Origin: an uncultured Lachnospiraceae bacterium
GTDB lineage: Bacteria; Bacillota; Clostridia; Lachnospirales; Lachnospiraceae
Direction of reading: 5' to 3'
Assembly: GCA_934343915.1 (NCBI GenBank)
Contig: CAKRIL010000015.1
Coordinates: forward strand, 1-64,000
DNA: 64,000 nucleotides
Shown: positions 8,673 to 17,561 of the stretch, one piece after another
Layout: the number at the start of each line of letters is the position of its first letter
Position numbering within the stretch: position 1 is the stretch's first letter
Translations under genes and position numbers: made by a program
The notes under the pieces: model-generated
What the model saw: the letters and a program-made list of their open reading frames with translations, nothing else
Databases searched by the model: none
Told to the model about the DNA's origin: nothing

Positions 8673-10920
8673 TCTTTCTCCTTCTTGATGTGAGCTTGTT
8701 TAAGATTATGCCGTTTCTGTCCACGATATATATTATCAATACAGTTGTTGAAAGCAGTGAAATCACAGTTGCTAATCTCCATGCTGCAAATCCGGTGAAG
8801 CTTACCACTATCTCACCCGAATAGCCCGGCTCGACTTTCACGCAGAGCTTACCCATGTCACCATATATCTCAAGCTTTTTACCCGTCGCCTTATCGACAG
8901 CGGTATAGCCCTCATAGTATACTGTTGAGAACTTGACAATGCCCTCCGTGTCGCTGTTATTGCTTATCATGCAGTCTATATAGTTATTCTTTCTGTATAT
9001 CTCCGTATATGAGATATTCTCATCAGGCTCCGCCTCCTGCTTTTCGAAGAGTTCAACAAGCGGACCTGCCGGAAGATACTCTGCTCCGATAACATTCGAC
9101 GAATCAAGTGAGCTCTCGGAATACACAAAATACGGCTCATAGCTGTTAAGAATATTTCCTATAAGCTGTCCCGTCTGAATCACGCACACGGCGATTATAC
9201 TTATTGCAATATACTTGTATACCTTTTTCTTCTCATCGATGTTCTTAAGTGCCGTCACAACACAGATTGCAAGTGTTACCCCCGCTATGCTTAAGAACCG
9301 CCATGAGAACTGGAAAGATGCAATTATTTTTTTAAAGGTATGGCATATGTTCTGTAAGAAGTCCCATGGGAACAGATATGTTGACAGCCACAGGCACAGC
9401 GCCGAAAATACAAGAACTATTATTCCTGTCTTTTTCTCCTTCTTATCCTTCACATATCCCACGCAGAAGCAGTATAAAAGCGCCGCACCGCTCATTAGAA
9501 GTCCGAGGCCCGTTGTCGTAGGAAGCTCATCGGCGATACCGCTCTCAAGCACAAGCGCCTGTCCCGAATATGTCGATACAGGGTCAAGCAGCTGTCCCAC
9601 GAATGAGCTGTACTGCTGTATATACTTTGGCGGATACGCAGTAAGAACAAAACCGCCAAGATACATATAGTGCAGGAAAGGCACAAGAAATGCGAGGTTG
9701 ATTATGCATGTATACACCACAATCTTTACAAGCACAATAAAACGCTTCTTCTCAAAGGTGCGCTTAAACAATATAAGGCACAAGAGGATTGTGAATGCAC
9801 CAACCATCTCGCAGGTCAGTATATGTGTATTGATAATACCGCTGAAGCCGAGCACCGGAAGTATCCAGTTGCGCTTATATCCGCTCTCGTCCGTATCCTC
9901 ATAGAATACCTTCCACAATCCATATGCAACCACAGGAATGAAGGTCATTGCAGAGTATTCACCTACCGACGACCTTATATATATATCTGCAATTCTGTAA
10001 AGTGATGTCGTATATACGACCGCTCCGACAACCGCCGCCTTCCTTTTGCCCGTCATGCCCTTGAAGCAGTAATACGAGATTACACAGGTCGCCAGATTGC
10101 ACAGGAACACATATATATTATAGCTCTGATATACTCCGAAGCCGCACAGTCTTAACAGTGCCGGAATATATAAGAACAGGTCTCCGTAGAATACTCCAAC
10201 CGCATATCCGTTGCCGTTTAACCAGTTGGACTGTATCTTTATCGGAAAATCTCCCGAGAGAATTCCGTTCTTGATTCCTTCTATTCTGAGCAGATGGAAC
10301 TGTAAGTCATGTCCGTTAATCAGATAATTAAAGAACAGCGGAATTGATGTAAAAATAACCGTTGCCGCAAGTATGAAAAATACCTCGACGCTTCCTTCCT
10401 TTACAAGACCCTTTTTCCTCTTATTTGAAAAAACGATAAGAAGATTAACAGCAGATGCTATGCATACGGCTATGATTCCCGTTCTGAATACACCACCAAT
10501 CGTCTTTTGAACGGTGACACTCCTGACCACCATTCCCGGGTTCGAGTAACAGTACAGATATACCACAAAGTCCTTCGCCGGTATATGGATGAACGCCTCC
10601 GAAGACATGCTCGTTCTGTCTGTCGAGAGTGTGAGTGCGTCCATATCCATACGTCCTGTAAGCTGCTTATCCCCTTCGTGTATGGACTTCATCTCAAGAA
10701 ACGCGAAGCTCATATCCGACTGGGTATCATACTCCACCGTGTATCTGTATGAGCCATAGCTGAGTGCCATGTCAGGTGTCTTTTCACATTCATCAGATAA
10801 TCTCTGTAAATCCTCGGCGGTATACTTATAGTTCACCCACGGAAACGCCGTGGCAAGCATCAGAATGACCGTTATAAAGGCTTCAACCGCCACAATTTTT
10901 ATCCACGTCTTTTTTTCCAT
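8665..10920 (-). CDS. Large multi-pass membrane protein, PTPS-related/YfhO-like (copy 1)
   Basis: About 751 residues. I place the start at 10920 because GGAGG lies 6 bases upstream; the in-frame ATG at 10935 has no such site. The protein has an N-terminal membrane segment, an extracellular beta-type segment (about 35-140), then about 12 membrane segments and a C-terminal extracellular region. The segment GHDLQFHLLRIEGIKNGILSGDFP with YGDLFLYIPALLRL is typical of the 6-pyruvoyl-tetrahydropterin-synthase-related membrane domain, which resembles lipid-linked GT-C glycosyltransferases (acidic residue in the first loop, HDxxFH). It is a paralogue of the next gene upstream (10899-13214). A transferase acting on lipid-linked sugars is an inference from fold and neighbourhood. 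Confidence 0.75.
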   Translation of the reverse strand: MEKKTWIKIVAVEAFITVILMLATAFPWVNYKYTAEDLQRLSDECEKTPDMALSYGSYRYTVEYDTQSDMSFAFLEMKSIHEGDKQLTGRMDMDALTLSTDRTSMSSEAFIHIPAKDFVVYLYCYSNPGMVVRSVTVQKTIGGVFRTGIIAVCIASAVNLLIVFSNKRKKGLVKEGSVEVFFILAATVIFTSIPLFFNYLINGHDLQFHLLRIEGIKNGILSGDFPIKIQSNWLNGNGYAVGVFYGDLFLYIPALLRLCGFGVYQSYNIYVFLCNLATCVISYYCFKGMTGKRKAAVVGAVVYTTSLYRIADIYIRSSVGEYSAMTFIPVVAYGLWKVFYEDTDESGYKRNWILPVLGFSGIINTHILTCEMVGAFTILLCLILFKRTFEKKRFIVLVKIVVYTCIINLAFLVPFLHYMYLGGFVLTAYPPKYIQQYSSFVGQLLDPVSTYSGQALVLESGIADELPTTTGLGLLMSGAALLYCFCVGYVKDKKEKKTGIIVLVFSALCLWLSTYLFPWDFLQNICHTFKKIIASFQFSWRFLSIAGVTLAICVVTALKNIDEKKKVYKYIAISIIAVCVIQTGQLIGNILNSYEPYFVYSESSLDSSNVIGAEYLPAGPLVELFEKQEAEPDENISYTEIYRKNNYIDCMISNNSDTEGIVKFSTVYYEGYTAVDKATGKKLEIYGDMGKLCVKVEPGYSGEIVVSFTGFAAWRLATVISLLSTTVLIIYIVDRNGIILNKLTSRRRKNG

Positions 10921-13214
10921 AACTGCCTCCACCATTGACTGAAGCCGGTCTTATACTTAACCGCCTCTATGACAAGCATAAGAACACATATAATCGAAAT
11001 CACAGCCGTTATCTTCCATGAAGCATATCCTGTGAATTTGAGCACAACGTGACCTGAATATCCCGGATGTATCTTCACAGCCATTCTTCCGTTATCCTTG
11101 TATAACTCAAGCTTTTCTCCCGTATCCTTATCTGTCGCCGTATATCCGTCATAATATACTATCGAGAAGAGAACATTGCCCTCCTCAGTGCTCTGATTCG
11201 ATGCACTGAACTCAATATAATTCTGATTTCTATACTCCTGAACAAAATCAACATTATCCGATGGCAATGCATACTGCACCTCGAACAGCTCAAGAAGGAC
11301 ATTGGACGGCAGATACTCTGCACCTGCCACGGCAGTCACCATGTCAAGGTCATTCTCCTGATATGCCCTGTAGGGTTCAGCCTCATTAAGCACGCCGCTT
11401 AAGAACGACATGCTCTGTATCAGATTCAGCGCAATTATTCCGGCAGCTATGAAGGAATACGTCTTTTTATCCTCAATAACCCTGAGAGACAGGATAATGC
11501 CTATCACAAGCATTATGGTTGTTATGCTTAAAAATCTCCAAGGGAACTGGATATTTGAAATTATTCCCGATAATTTCGAGCTGCTTTCCTTAAGCAGATT
11601 CCAAGGGAAACAGCAGGTCGAAAGCCATATTGAGAGCACCGTAAAAATGAGCACTATACAAATACCCTTTTTATCCTGCTTTTCTTTCACATGCCCCATA
11701 GCAAGGACATAGAGCATAACAACAGCACCGAATCCGAGCCCTGCACCAACGCTTATCGGCATCTCTCCTGCCACGCCTGTCTTGGTTGACATAACATCAC
11801 CAGAAGCAGATGTAACAAATTCAAAAATCTGTGATAAGTATGCTCCGTACTGCTGTATTCCGTTAGGAAAATGGTCTGCATCAACGGCTATGATGCCTCC
11901 CTTCATAAAATACTGGAGGAAAGGCAGCAAAAATCCTATGCAGACAATACTTGTGTACACCACTGTCTTAAGCAGCACTATAAAGCGTTCCTTCTTAAAT
12001 GTCTTTTTGAACATAATCAGGCAGAAAAGTATTGTAAAGCCCGCCACCATCTCACAGGTTATAAGATGCGTATTGATAATGCCTGCAAAGCCTATAACCA
12101 AGGTAATCCAGTGCTTGGAAAATCCGTCCGAATCCACCTCATCAGTATATATTCTGTACAAGCCGTATGCTATCACAGGCAGGAATATCATCGCAGCGTA
12201 CTCGCCAACCGAGGAACGTACATATACATCTATCAGTCTGTATACGGACAAGGTATAGAGTACCGCGCCAACCGTACCTGTCTTAATGCTTCCTGACATT
12301 TTCTTAAAGCAGTAATACGAAACGGCGCACGTTGCAATATTGCACAGCACAACGAATATCTTATAGCTTTCCATGCAGTTAAAGCCCGCAATTCTCAATA
12401 ATGCAGGAATGTATAACACAATATCCCCATAATATACTCCCGCTGCGTATCCATTGCCGCACAGCCAGTTGGTGTATATCTTTATCGGGAACTGACCTGA
12501 CAGGATACCGTTCTTTATACCCTCAATTCTTGATAAATGGAATAAAAGGTCATGCCCCTTTGTCAGATAATCAACCGCTAACGGGAGCGATGAAATGACA
12601 ACCGCGGCAGCCAGCACGAAAAATACCTTTATGCTTTCATCCTTTATTTTACCTTCTCTGCGTTTGTCCCTGAATACGATGAGCATATCAATAAGACCCA
12701 TAATAAGGAGATAGATGATAATTCCCCTGAGAACACCGCCCACACTCTTATGTATGGTAATGCTCTTTATTGCAAGCGTTCCCTCACCGCCGAAGATACA
12801 GCCGGTGTAGTAGTCATTGCTTCCAAGCTTCACATACACATCTGTCGTAACCGTGTTACAGCCCTCTGTCAGATATGTTATGTCAGAATAAAACTTGTCT
12901 ATGTTATACACATCAGTCGCAGCCTGCTTTTCAGATGAAAAATACAAAAAGCTGCTGTCCGCCGTGCTCTCGTATTCAACAGTAATCTTATACACTCCAT
13001 AGCCAAGCTTCAACCTGTCCGTTCTCACGAACCATCCCTGTGAATCCGTGCTCTCATCAGCATATACCACTCCGTCGCCCTGCTTTCCAAGCTGACATAT
13101 GAGGTCATTTGCGTAAAAGGTTCTATTCATTCCCGGGAAAATAAGCAGGAGCATTAAAAGCAGCAATACTGCTGCCTGAATACCCGATAACCATTTCCAG
13201 CTCTTCTTTGTCAT
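10899..13214 (-). CDS. Large multi-pass membrane protein, PTPS-related/YfhO-like (copy 2)
   Basis: 771 residues with the same plan as its neighbour: one N-terminal membrane segment, an extracellular segment (about 35-150), about 12 membrane segments, C-terminal extracellular beta region ending in one more membrane helix. The shared block GHDLLFHLSRIEGIKNGILSGQFPIKI ... YVRSSVGEYAAMIFLPVIAYGLY aligns line for line with copy 1, as does the tail YDGYTATDKDTGEKLELYKDNGRMAVKIHPGYSGHVVLKFTGYASWKITAVIS. The pair arose by tandem duplication. It overlaps the GT4 gene by 4 bases (ATGA). Membrane glycosyltransferase or polysaccharide-modifying function is plausible, not shown. Confidence 0.75.
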   Translation of the reverse strand: MTKKSWKWLSGIQAAVLLLLMLLLIFPGMNRTFYANDLICQLGKQGDGVVYADESTDSQGWFVRTDRLKLGYGVYKITVEYESTADSSFLYFSSEKQAATDVYNIDKFYSDITYLTEGCNTVTTDVYVKLGSNDYYTGCIFGGEGTLAIKSITIHKSVGGVLRGIIIYLLIMGLIDMLIVFRDKRREGKIKDESIKVFFVLAAAVVISSLPLAVDYLTKGHDLLFHLSRIEGIKNGILSGQFPIKIYTNWLCGNGYAAGVYYGDIVLYIPALLRIAGFNCMESYKIFVVLCNIATCAVSYYCFKKMSGSIKTGTVGAVLYTLSVYRLIDVYVRSSVGEYAAMIFLPVIAYGLYRIYTDEVDSDGFSKHWITLVIGFAGIINTHLITCEMVAGFTILFCLIMFKKTFKKERFIVLLKTVVYTSIVCIGFLLPFLQYFMKGGIIAVDADHFPNGIQQYGAYLSQIFEFVTSASGDVMSTKTGVAGEMPISVGAGLGFGAVVMLYVLAMGHVKEKQDKKGICIVLIFTVLSIWLSTCCFPWNLLKESSSKLSGIISNIQFPWRFLSITTIMLVIGIILSLRVIEDKKTYSFIAAGIIALNLIQSMSFLSGVLNEAEPYRAYQENDLDMVTAVAGAEYLPSNVLLELFEVQYALPSDNVDFVQEYRNQNYIEFSASNQSTEEGNVLFSIVYYDGYTATDKDTGEKLELYKDNGRMAVKIHPGYSGHVVLKFTGYASWKITAVISIICVLMLVIEAVKYKTGFSQWWRQLWKKRRG

Positions 13215-14515
13215 GACTTCCTCCTCTGTGCCACCTGCTCATAGATTTCCAACATGTTCTCCGCATTCTCTCTTCTGTCAAAGAGCTGCTGCGCGTGAAG
13301 TCTCGCTGCGCGCGTCATTCCGTCAAGCGAAGCCCTGTCCTCATCCTGCTGCTTAAAAATCTTCATCACATAGAAGGCAAGCATATATGGCGCATCATGC
13401 TGGTACACATAACCCTCCATATTATTTTTAAGCATATTTGCCACTCCGCCCACGAGTGAGGAGACACACGGGATGCCTAACATCATTGCCTCACCAAGTG
13501 AATTAGGCGAATTTTCGATTGACGACGGAGATACGAACACATTACTCTTAAGGTACTGTGCCTTCATCTCATCCGATTTTAGAGGAGGTAGGAATTCCAC
13601 ACAACCTCTTAGATTATATTTTTTGATAAGCTTTGACAGATACCGCTGATAATTCTTCTGTCTCAGCTTATTTTTAAAGCCTGCATCATTAAGCTTCACG
13701 CCCCCGGCAACTCTCAGCTTCACATCCGGATAGAACTTTCTTATATCGTTCAGAGCCTCAAGCATATAATGAAGACCTTTTATAGGATAATAGCCCTGTG
13801 ACACGAATATCGTGTGCTTATCACAGGTGTCGGCACTCCATCGTTCTCCATCATAGAAATCTTTTCTTAAAATTTCACTGCAATAGTGATACTGTGCATC
13901 AGGATTGATAAGCTTCGTGCTTATATTGTCCCAGTCCGTTCTTCCGATTATATGTCCCGCACCCTTAATTGTCTCCTTCTCAAGTCTGCCTCTCTGATAA
14001 TATTTTCTTCTGTCAAAGAAGAGATTATCCATCTTAAGAACATCCCTGAATGTAAAGCCATATCTTACGCTCACAGGCAGGTCTGCCATATAATGTCTTG
14101 CGTACACACTTGTAAGTCCCTGTATGGACACAACCGTTCTCTCGGGCTTTCCGAATGCCCTCACCATGGCACAGGCATGGTCATATTCCGTCCCGGCAAT
14201 ATGCACCACATCAGGCTTAACCTTCTCAACAATGCTCTTTAGGCGCGCCTCAACACCCGGATTGTACTTATAAGGCTTGTCCTCCTCCTTGTAAAATCCG
14301 TAAAATGAATTGCCGTCAAGCTCCCCTTCTATGGTTTCCTTCTTTGCAAACTGTGGAAAAGCTATCGCAAGCTCCACGTCAGCACCATTTTCCTTCACAA
14401 GCTTCATAAGTGAATTGTACAGTCCGTCAATCCAGCCTTCCTTAACCTGTATCGGAAGCTCCGCCTTTTCACACAGTGCAGGAATCGGAGCGTTTATAAG
14501 CCATAATACCTTCAT
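13211..14515 (-). CDS. GT4-family glycosyltransferase
   Basis: 434 residues, GT-B fold. The C-terminal donor-binding half shows FVSQGYYPIKGLHYMLEAL (about 230-250), VFVSPSSIENSPNSLGEAMMLGIPCVSSLVGGVANML (about 340-378), where the E-x7-E-type acidic pair sits (SIENSPNSLGEA). No signal peptide or membrane segment, so it works in the cytosol. It is the third gene of the operon after the acyltransferase pair, and presumably builds the same glycan they acetylate. Sugar specificity cannot be read from sequence. Confidence 0.88.
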   Translation of the reverse strand: MKVLWLINAPIPALCEKAELPIQVKEGWIDGLYNSLMKLVKENGADVELAIAFPQFAKKETIEGELDGNSFYGFYKEEDKPYKYNPGVEARLKSIVEKVKPDVVHIAGTEYDHACAMVRAFGKPERTVVSIQGLTSVYARHYMADLPVSVRYGFTFRDVLKMDNLFFDRRKYYQRGRLEKETIKGAGHIIGRTDWDNISTKLINPDAQYHYCSEILRKDFYDGERWSADTCDKHTIFVSQGYYPIKGLHYMLEALNDIRKFYPDVKLRVAGGVKLNDAGFKNKLRQKNYQRYLSKLIKKYNLRGCVEFLPPLKSDEMKAQYLKSNVFVSPSSIENSPNSLGEAMMLGIPCVSSLVGGVANMLKNNMEGYVYQHDAPYMLAFYVMKIFKQQDEDRASLDGMTRAARLHAQQLFDRRENAENMLEIYEQVAQRRKS

Positions 14516-14538
14516 GAACCCTTCCCCTTTTTTTATTT

Positions 14539-15954
14539 TTACCTGAAATCGAACTTACTGCTTGTATATGAGCTCCAGTCAATCGGTTCAATCATCGTCG
14601 GATTATACAAAAGAAGTACCGTATCCGGCTCTGACTCCTCTATATAGCTTTTGATGCTTCCCGTGAAGTCGGCAACATCTATAAGTTCAACAGTGCCGTA
14701 CTGCTGCGCAAAATACGGTGCAAAATTATTTCCGAATGAGTCTCTGAGAATAAGTATCTTCTTATCCGGATTAGCCGCGTTCTCATTCTCAATTACCGCC
14801 ACATAACGTCTTAATGTGACGTATGCACTGTACGCGTCCATCTCATAGTAATCCGTAATTTTCAGCTTGTCGTAATCTATGAACACCTCGTCGAAGGTGC
14901 CTGTGACATCAAGCTGCTTCTCAGGCATCACAAGGTGATATGTCATTCCGTTATTCGGATACATAATCTCAAAATTCTCTGGAGAAGCCTTGCTCAAGGT
15001 AACTCTTCTTCCGTAGCTTCCGAGGAATACCTTCTCATATATTCTGCTTGTATAATTGTCAATATCAAAAAGCTCAGGTGTATACTCATAGCCATACAGC
15101 TCAGAAAGCTTTTTGGCTACACGTCCGCTGCCCCATATTGCCGCTCTCGCATTCCAGTGATGGTCGGTGCGGTAGAACATGTCATAATGGCTTATGCCAT
15201 CCTCCTTCTCACATGCGCGAAGGTCTATATAATCGACATTATTCTTATCAAGACTCTCAATAAGTCTGTCCGCATTGTCGTTGGTTGCATCAGTTACTCC
15301 AAGCGGAAGCTCACTGTCAACCGTGTCCACCAAAAACGGAACCATAACATACATGAGATTAATATTTCTCTCTGCGAGGAAATCCCTGAACCTTACTGTG
15401 CTGTCAGTTATCTCTGATATGACCGCGTCACTCCTTTCAGGACTGATACAGGTGAGATAACCGTTCCTTAGAGTAATGACCGCATCATAATCCTCCTCCT
15501 GAACCTGCCAGCCGATTATGCTATCATAACCTGCCGCAAGCTCGGTGAGCTTAGTCTGAATCGGAAGACCGTCGGTTGCATACCACTCAGCCTGTGCCTT
15601 CACCTTGCTCACAAGCTCCGTGTACTTCTCAAGAATGCTCTTGTCACTGCTTATATTGGTATATAAGTCCTCCTCCGCAAAAGGATATATGCTCGCCCAG
15701 TCTATCGTGATTGAACCGCTTGAATCATCGGACTCCTGCACATCATTATCACCTTCAAGAAAGAATGCAACCACGGGATTGTATATTCCGAGCTTCTCAT
15801 ATACCACATTCTTTACCACAATCCTTAACAATATAAAAATGAACATAACGAACAGCACACCGACACAGCACATTGCCGTAATGCGGTAGCCCTTACCCAT
15901 GCCTTGTTCCGTTCTGCCATTGTCAGTATTTTTTTCCATATTCTTACCCTTCAC
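14539..15954 (-). CDS. DHHW/AlgX-like SGNH-type protein, partner of MBOAT acyltransferase
   Basis: 471 residues from a GTG at 15954 with AAGGGG 6 bases upstream; an in-frame ATG at 15939 is an alternative start. One membrane segment near the N terminus (about 26-48) puts the rest outside the cell. The catalytic signature of AlgJ/AlgX-like proteins is present: FYRTDHHWNARAA (about 262-275) and LRDSFGNNFAPYFAQQYG (about 401-418), giving the Asp-His pair and the nucleophile Ser. Together with the MBOAT protein encoded 13 bases upstream it should O-acetylate an extracellular polysaccharide. Confidence 0.87.
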   Translation of the reverse strand: MKGKNMEKNTDNGRTEQGMGKGYRITAMCCVGVLFVMFIFILLRIVVKNVVYEKLGIYNPVVAFFLEGDNDVQESDDSSGSITIDWASIYPFAEEDLYTNISSDKSILEKYTELVSKVKAQAEWYATDGLPIQTKLTELAAGYDSIIGWQVQEEDYDAVITLRNGYLTCISPERSDAVISEITDSTVRFRDFLAERNINLMYVMVPFLVDTVDSELPLGVTDATNDNADRLIESLDKNNVDYIDLRACEKEDGISHYDMFYRTDHHWNARAAIWGSGRVAKKLSELYGYEYTPELFDIDNYTSRIYEKVFLGSYGRRVTLSKASPENFEIMYPNNGMTYHLVMPEKQLDVTGTFDEVFIDYDKLKITDYYEMDAYSAYVTLRRYVAVIENENAANPDKKILILRDSFGNNFAPYFAQQYGTVELIDVADFTGSIKSYIEESEPDTVLLLYNPTMIEPIDWSSYTSSKFDFR

Positions 15955-15967
15955 TGCAATCCCCTTC

Positions 15968-17374
15968 CTAAAAATTCAGATATATGAATGGATTGTATGT
16001 TGCCTTAATACATATCAGAAGTGATGCCGCAAACACAATCACCATACACACGGATGCCAGTACATTCTTGACCGCCGGTCTTGAATCAAGCAGTGCTCCC
16101 ACCTTCTTAACCACAGGGAATGAGAACAGAATCGCAGCCGCGAATACAACCGCCGAGTTCCTGATGCAGTCGATAAACGTAGCGTCAACCAGTCCCGACG
16201 CACCGATTCCGAACATATTTCCCATATAACCTGCCGCTGCCGTTATGCTGTCAGCTCTGAAAAGCACCCATCCGAGTATGACAAAGAACATTGTGTATAT
16301 ATGCATGTACCAGCCGTTCTTCTTATGGAAGCCCGTGAGCTTCTCGAATATCAGCAGCACGAAGTAGAGAAGTCCCCAGCATATGAACGTCCAGTTGGCA
16401 CCATGCCATACACCTGTAAGGAACCATACGACAAATATATTCCATATATTACGTCCCTTGCTTACCCTGTTTCCGCCAAGCGGTATATACACATAGTCAC
16501 GGAACCATGTGCTGAGTGTGATATGCCATCTTCTCCAGAATTCAGTTATTGACTTCGATACATACGGGAAATTAAAGTTCTCAAGGAAATGGAACCCGAA
16601 CATTCTTCCGAGTCCTATTGCCATATCCGAATATCCCGAAAAGTCAAAGTATATCTGCAATGTATACGCAACCGCACCGAGCCATGCCATTGCCACCGAC
16701 ATTCCGCCCTCCGCCGCGAACGCTATGTCAGCAACCTTTCCGACATAATTGGATATGAGTATCTTTTTTCCGAGACCGATAACGAATCTGCCGAAGCCCT
16801 CCGCAAAGTCATACCTGTTCTCAACACGGTTCTCTATCTCATCCGCAACCGTCTCATACCTTACGATAGGACCTGCGATAAGCTGCGGGAACATCGACAC
16901 ATACAAGCCCACATAGAGAATATTTTTCTGCACCTTCGCCGTGTCGTAATATACGTCAAACACATAGGACATAAGCTGGAAGGTGAAGAAGGATATGCCT
17001 ATCGGAAGTGCAATATTGACAATTATGCTGTCATTGTGAAGCAGAAGGCTTATGTTCTTCGTAACAAATGTAAGATACTTAAATATGAACATAAGTCCAA
17101 GGTTATACACGACTGAAAGCACCATTCCCGCCTTCATTCCACCTTTTTTTCCCTTCTTTCTCATGGTATCAACCATAAGTCCGAGAGCCCAATTCACAAT
17201 AATTGACAAAATCATGAGAAACACGAATACCGGCTCGCCCCAGCCATAGAAAAAAAGACTTGCCAAAAGAAGTACTATATTGCGAAATCCCCTGTTCTTA
17301 ACAATCGGATTATAATATACTGCCAATACCACAGGCAAAAATAAAAACAAAAATACAGTTGAAGAAAAAACCAT
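15968..17374 (-). CDS. MBOAT O-acyltransferase (AlgI/DltB/PatA-like)
   Basis: About 468 residues from the ATG at 17374 (AAAGGAA ten bases upstream); an upstream in-frame ATG at 17422 adds a hydrophilic stretch foreign to the family. The membrane core carries LIAGPIVRYETV (about 165-177), EFWRRWHITLSTWFRDYVYIPLGGNR (about 275-300) and the catalytic-histidine motif FLTGVWHGANWTF (about 318-330). It transports an acyl group across the membrane for transfer by the DHHW partner. First gene of the long operon; its promoter is at 17458-17486. In place of a dlt cluster the neighbours are glycan genes, so an AlgI-like role fits better than DltB. Confidence 0.92.
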   Translation of the reverse strand: MVFSSTVFLFLFLPVVLAVYYNPIVKNRGFRNIVLLLASLFFYGWGEPVFVFLMILSIIVNWALGLMVDTMRKKGKKGGMKAGMVLSVVYNLGLMFIFKYLTFVTKNISLLLHNDSIIVNIALPIGISFFTFQLMSYVFDVYYDTAKVQKNILYVGLYVSMFPQLIAGPIVRYETVADEIENRVENRYDFAEGFGRFVIGLGKKILISNYVGKVADIAFAAEGGMSVAMAWLGAVAYTLQIYFDFSGYSDMAIGLGRMFGFHFLENFNFPYVSKSITEFWRRWHITLSTWFRDYVYIPLGGNRVSKGRNIWNIFVVWFLTGVWHGANWTFICWGLLYFVLLIFEKLTGFHKKNGWYMHIYTMFFVILGWVLFRADSITAAAGYMGNMFGIGASGLVDATFIDCIRNSAVVFAAAILFSFPVVKKVGALLDSRPAVKNVLASVCMVIVFAASLLICIKATYNPFIYLNF

Positions 17375-17457
17375 CTGAATATATTCCTTTCCAAGGACTT
17401 GTTTACCCCTGACAGAAGCCACTCCGTCTGTGGTAAAATTTACCCACTTTGCAACAG

Positions 17458-17486
17458 ATTATACCCTACTTTCGTGTATTTGGCAA
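17458..17486 (-). promoter_or_regulatory. Sigma-A promoter of the acyltransferase/MoxR operon
   Basis: On the minus strand TTGCCA (17481-17486) and a perfect TATAAT (17458-17463) are separated by 17 bases. It lies right after the hydrogenase terminator and about 85 bases before the MBOAT start, so it should drive the ten-gene run to 5339. Confidence 0.8.
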
Positions 17487-17487
17487 C

Positions 17488-17522
17488 ATAAAAGAGGCTG
17501 TGACACATGGTTACAGCCCCTT
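17488..17522 (-). terminator. Rho-independent terminator of the hydrogenase operon
   Basis: On the minus strand AAGGGGCTGT pairs with ACAGCCTCTT (17513-17522 with 17492-17501; one G-U), loop of 11 bases, followed by TTTT. It lies about 40 bases after the hydA stop. Confidence 0.85.
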
Positions 17523-17561
17523 GAAATCGTACTTATATTAACTTATATGCAGTTCTGTCCG

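Noticed and set aside
17375..17422. Longer N terminus for the MBOAT protein from the ATG at 17422
   Set aside because: The added residues are hydrophilic, unlike family members, and the ATG at 17374 has its own ribosome site.
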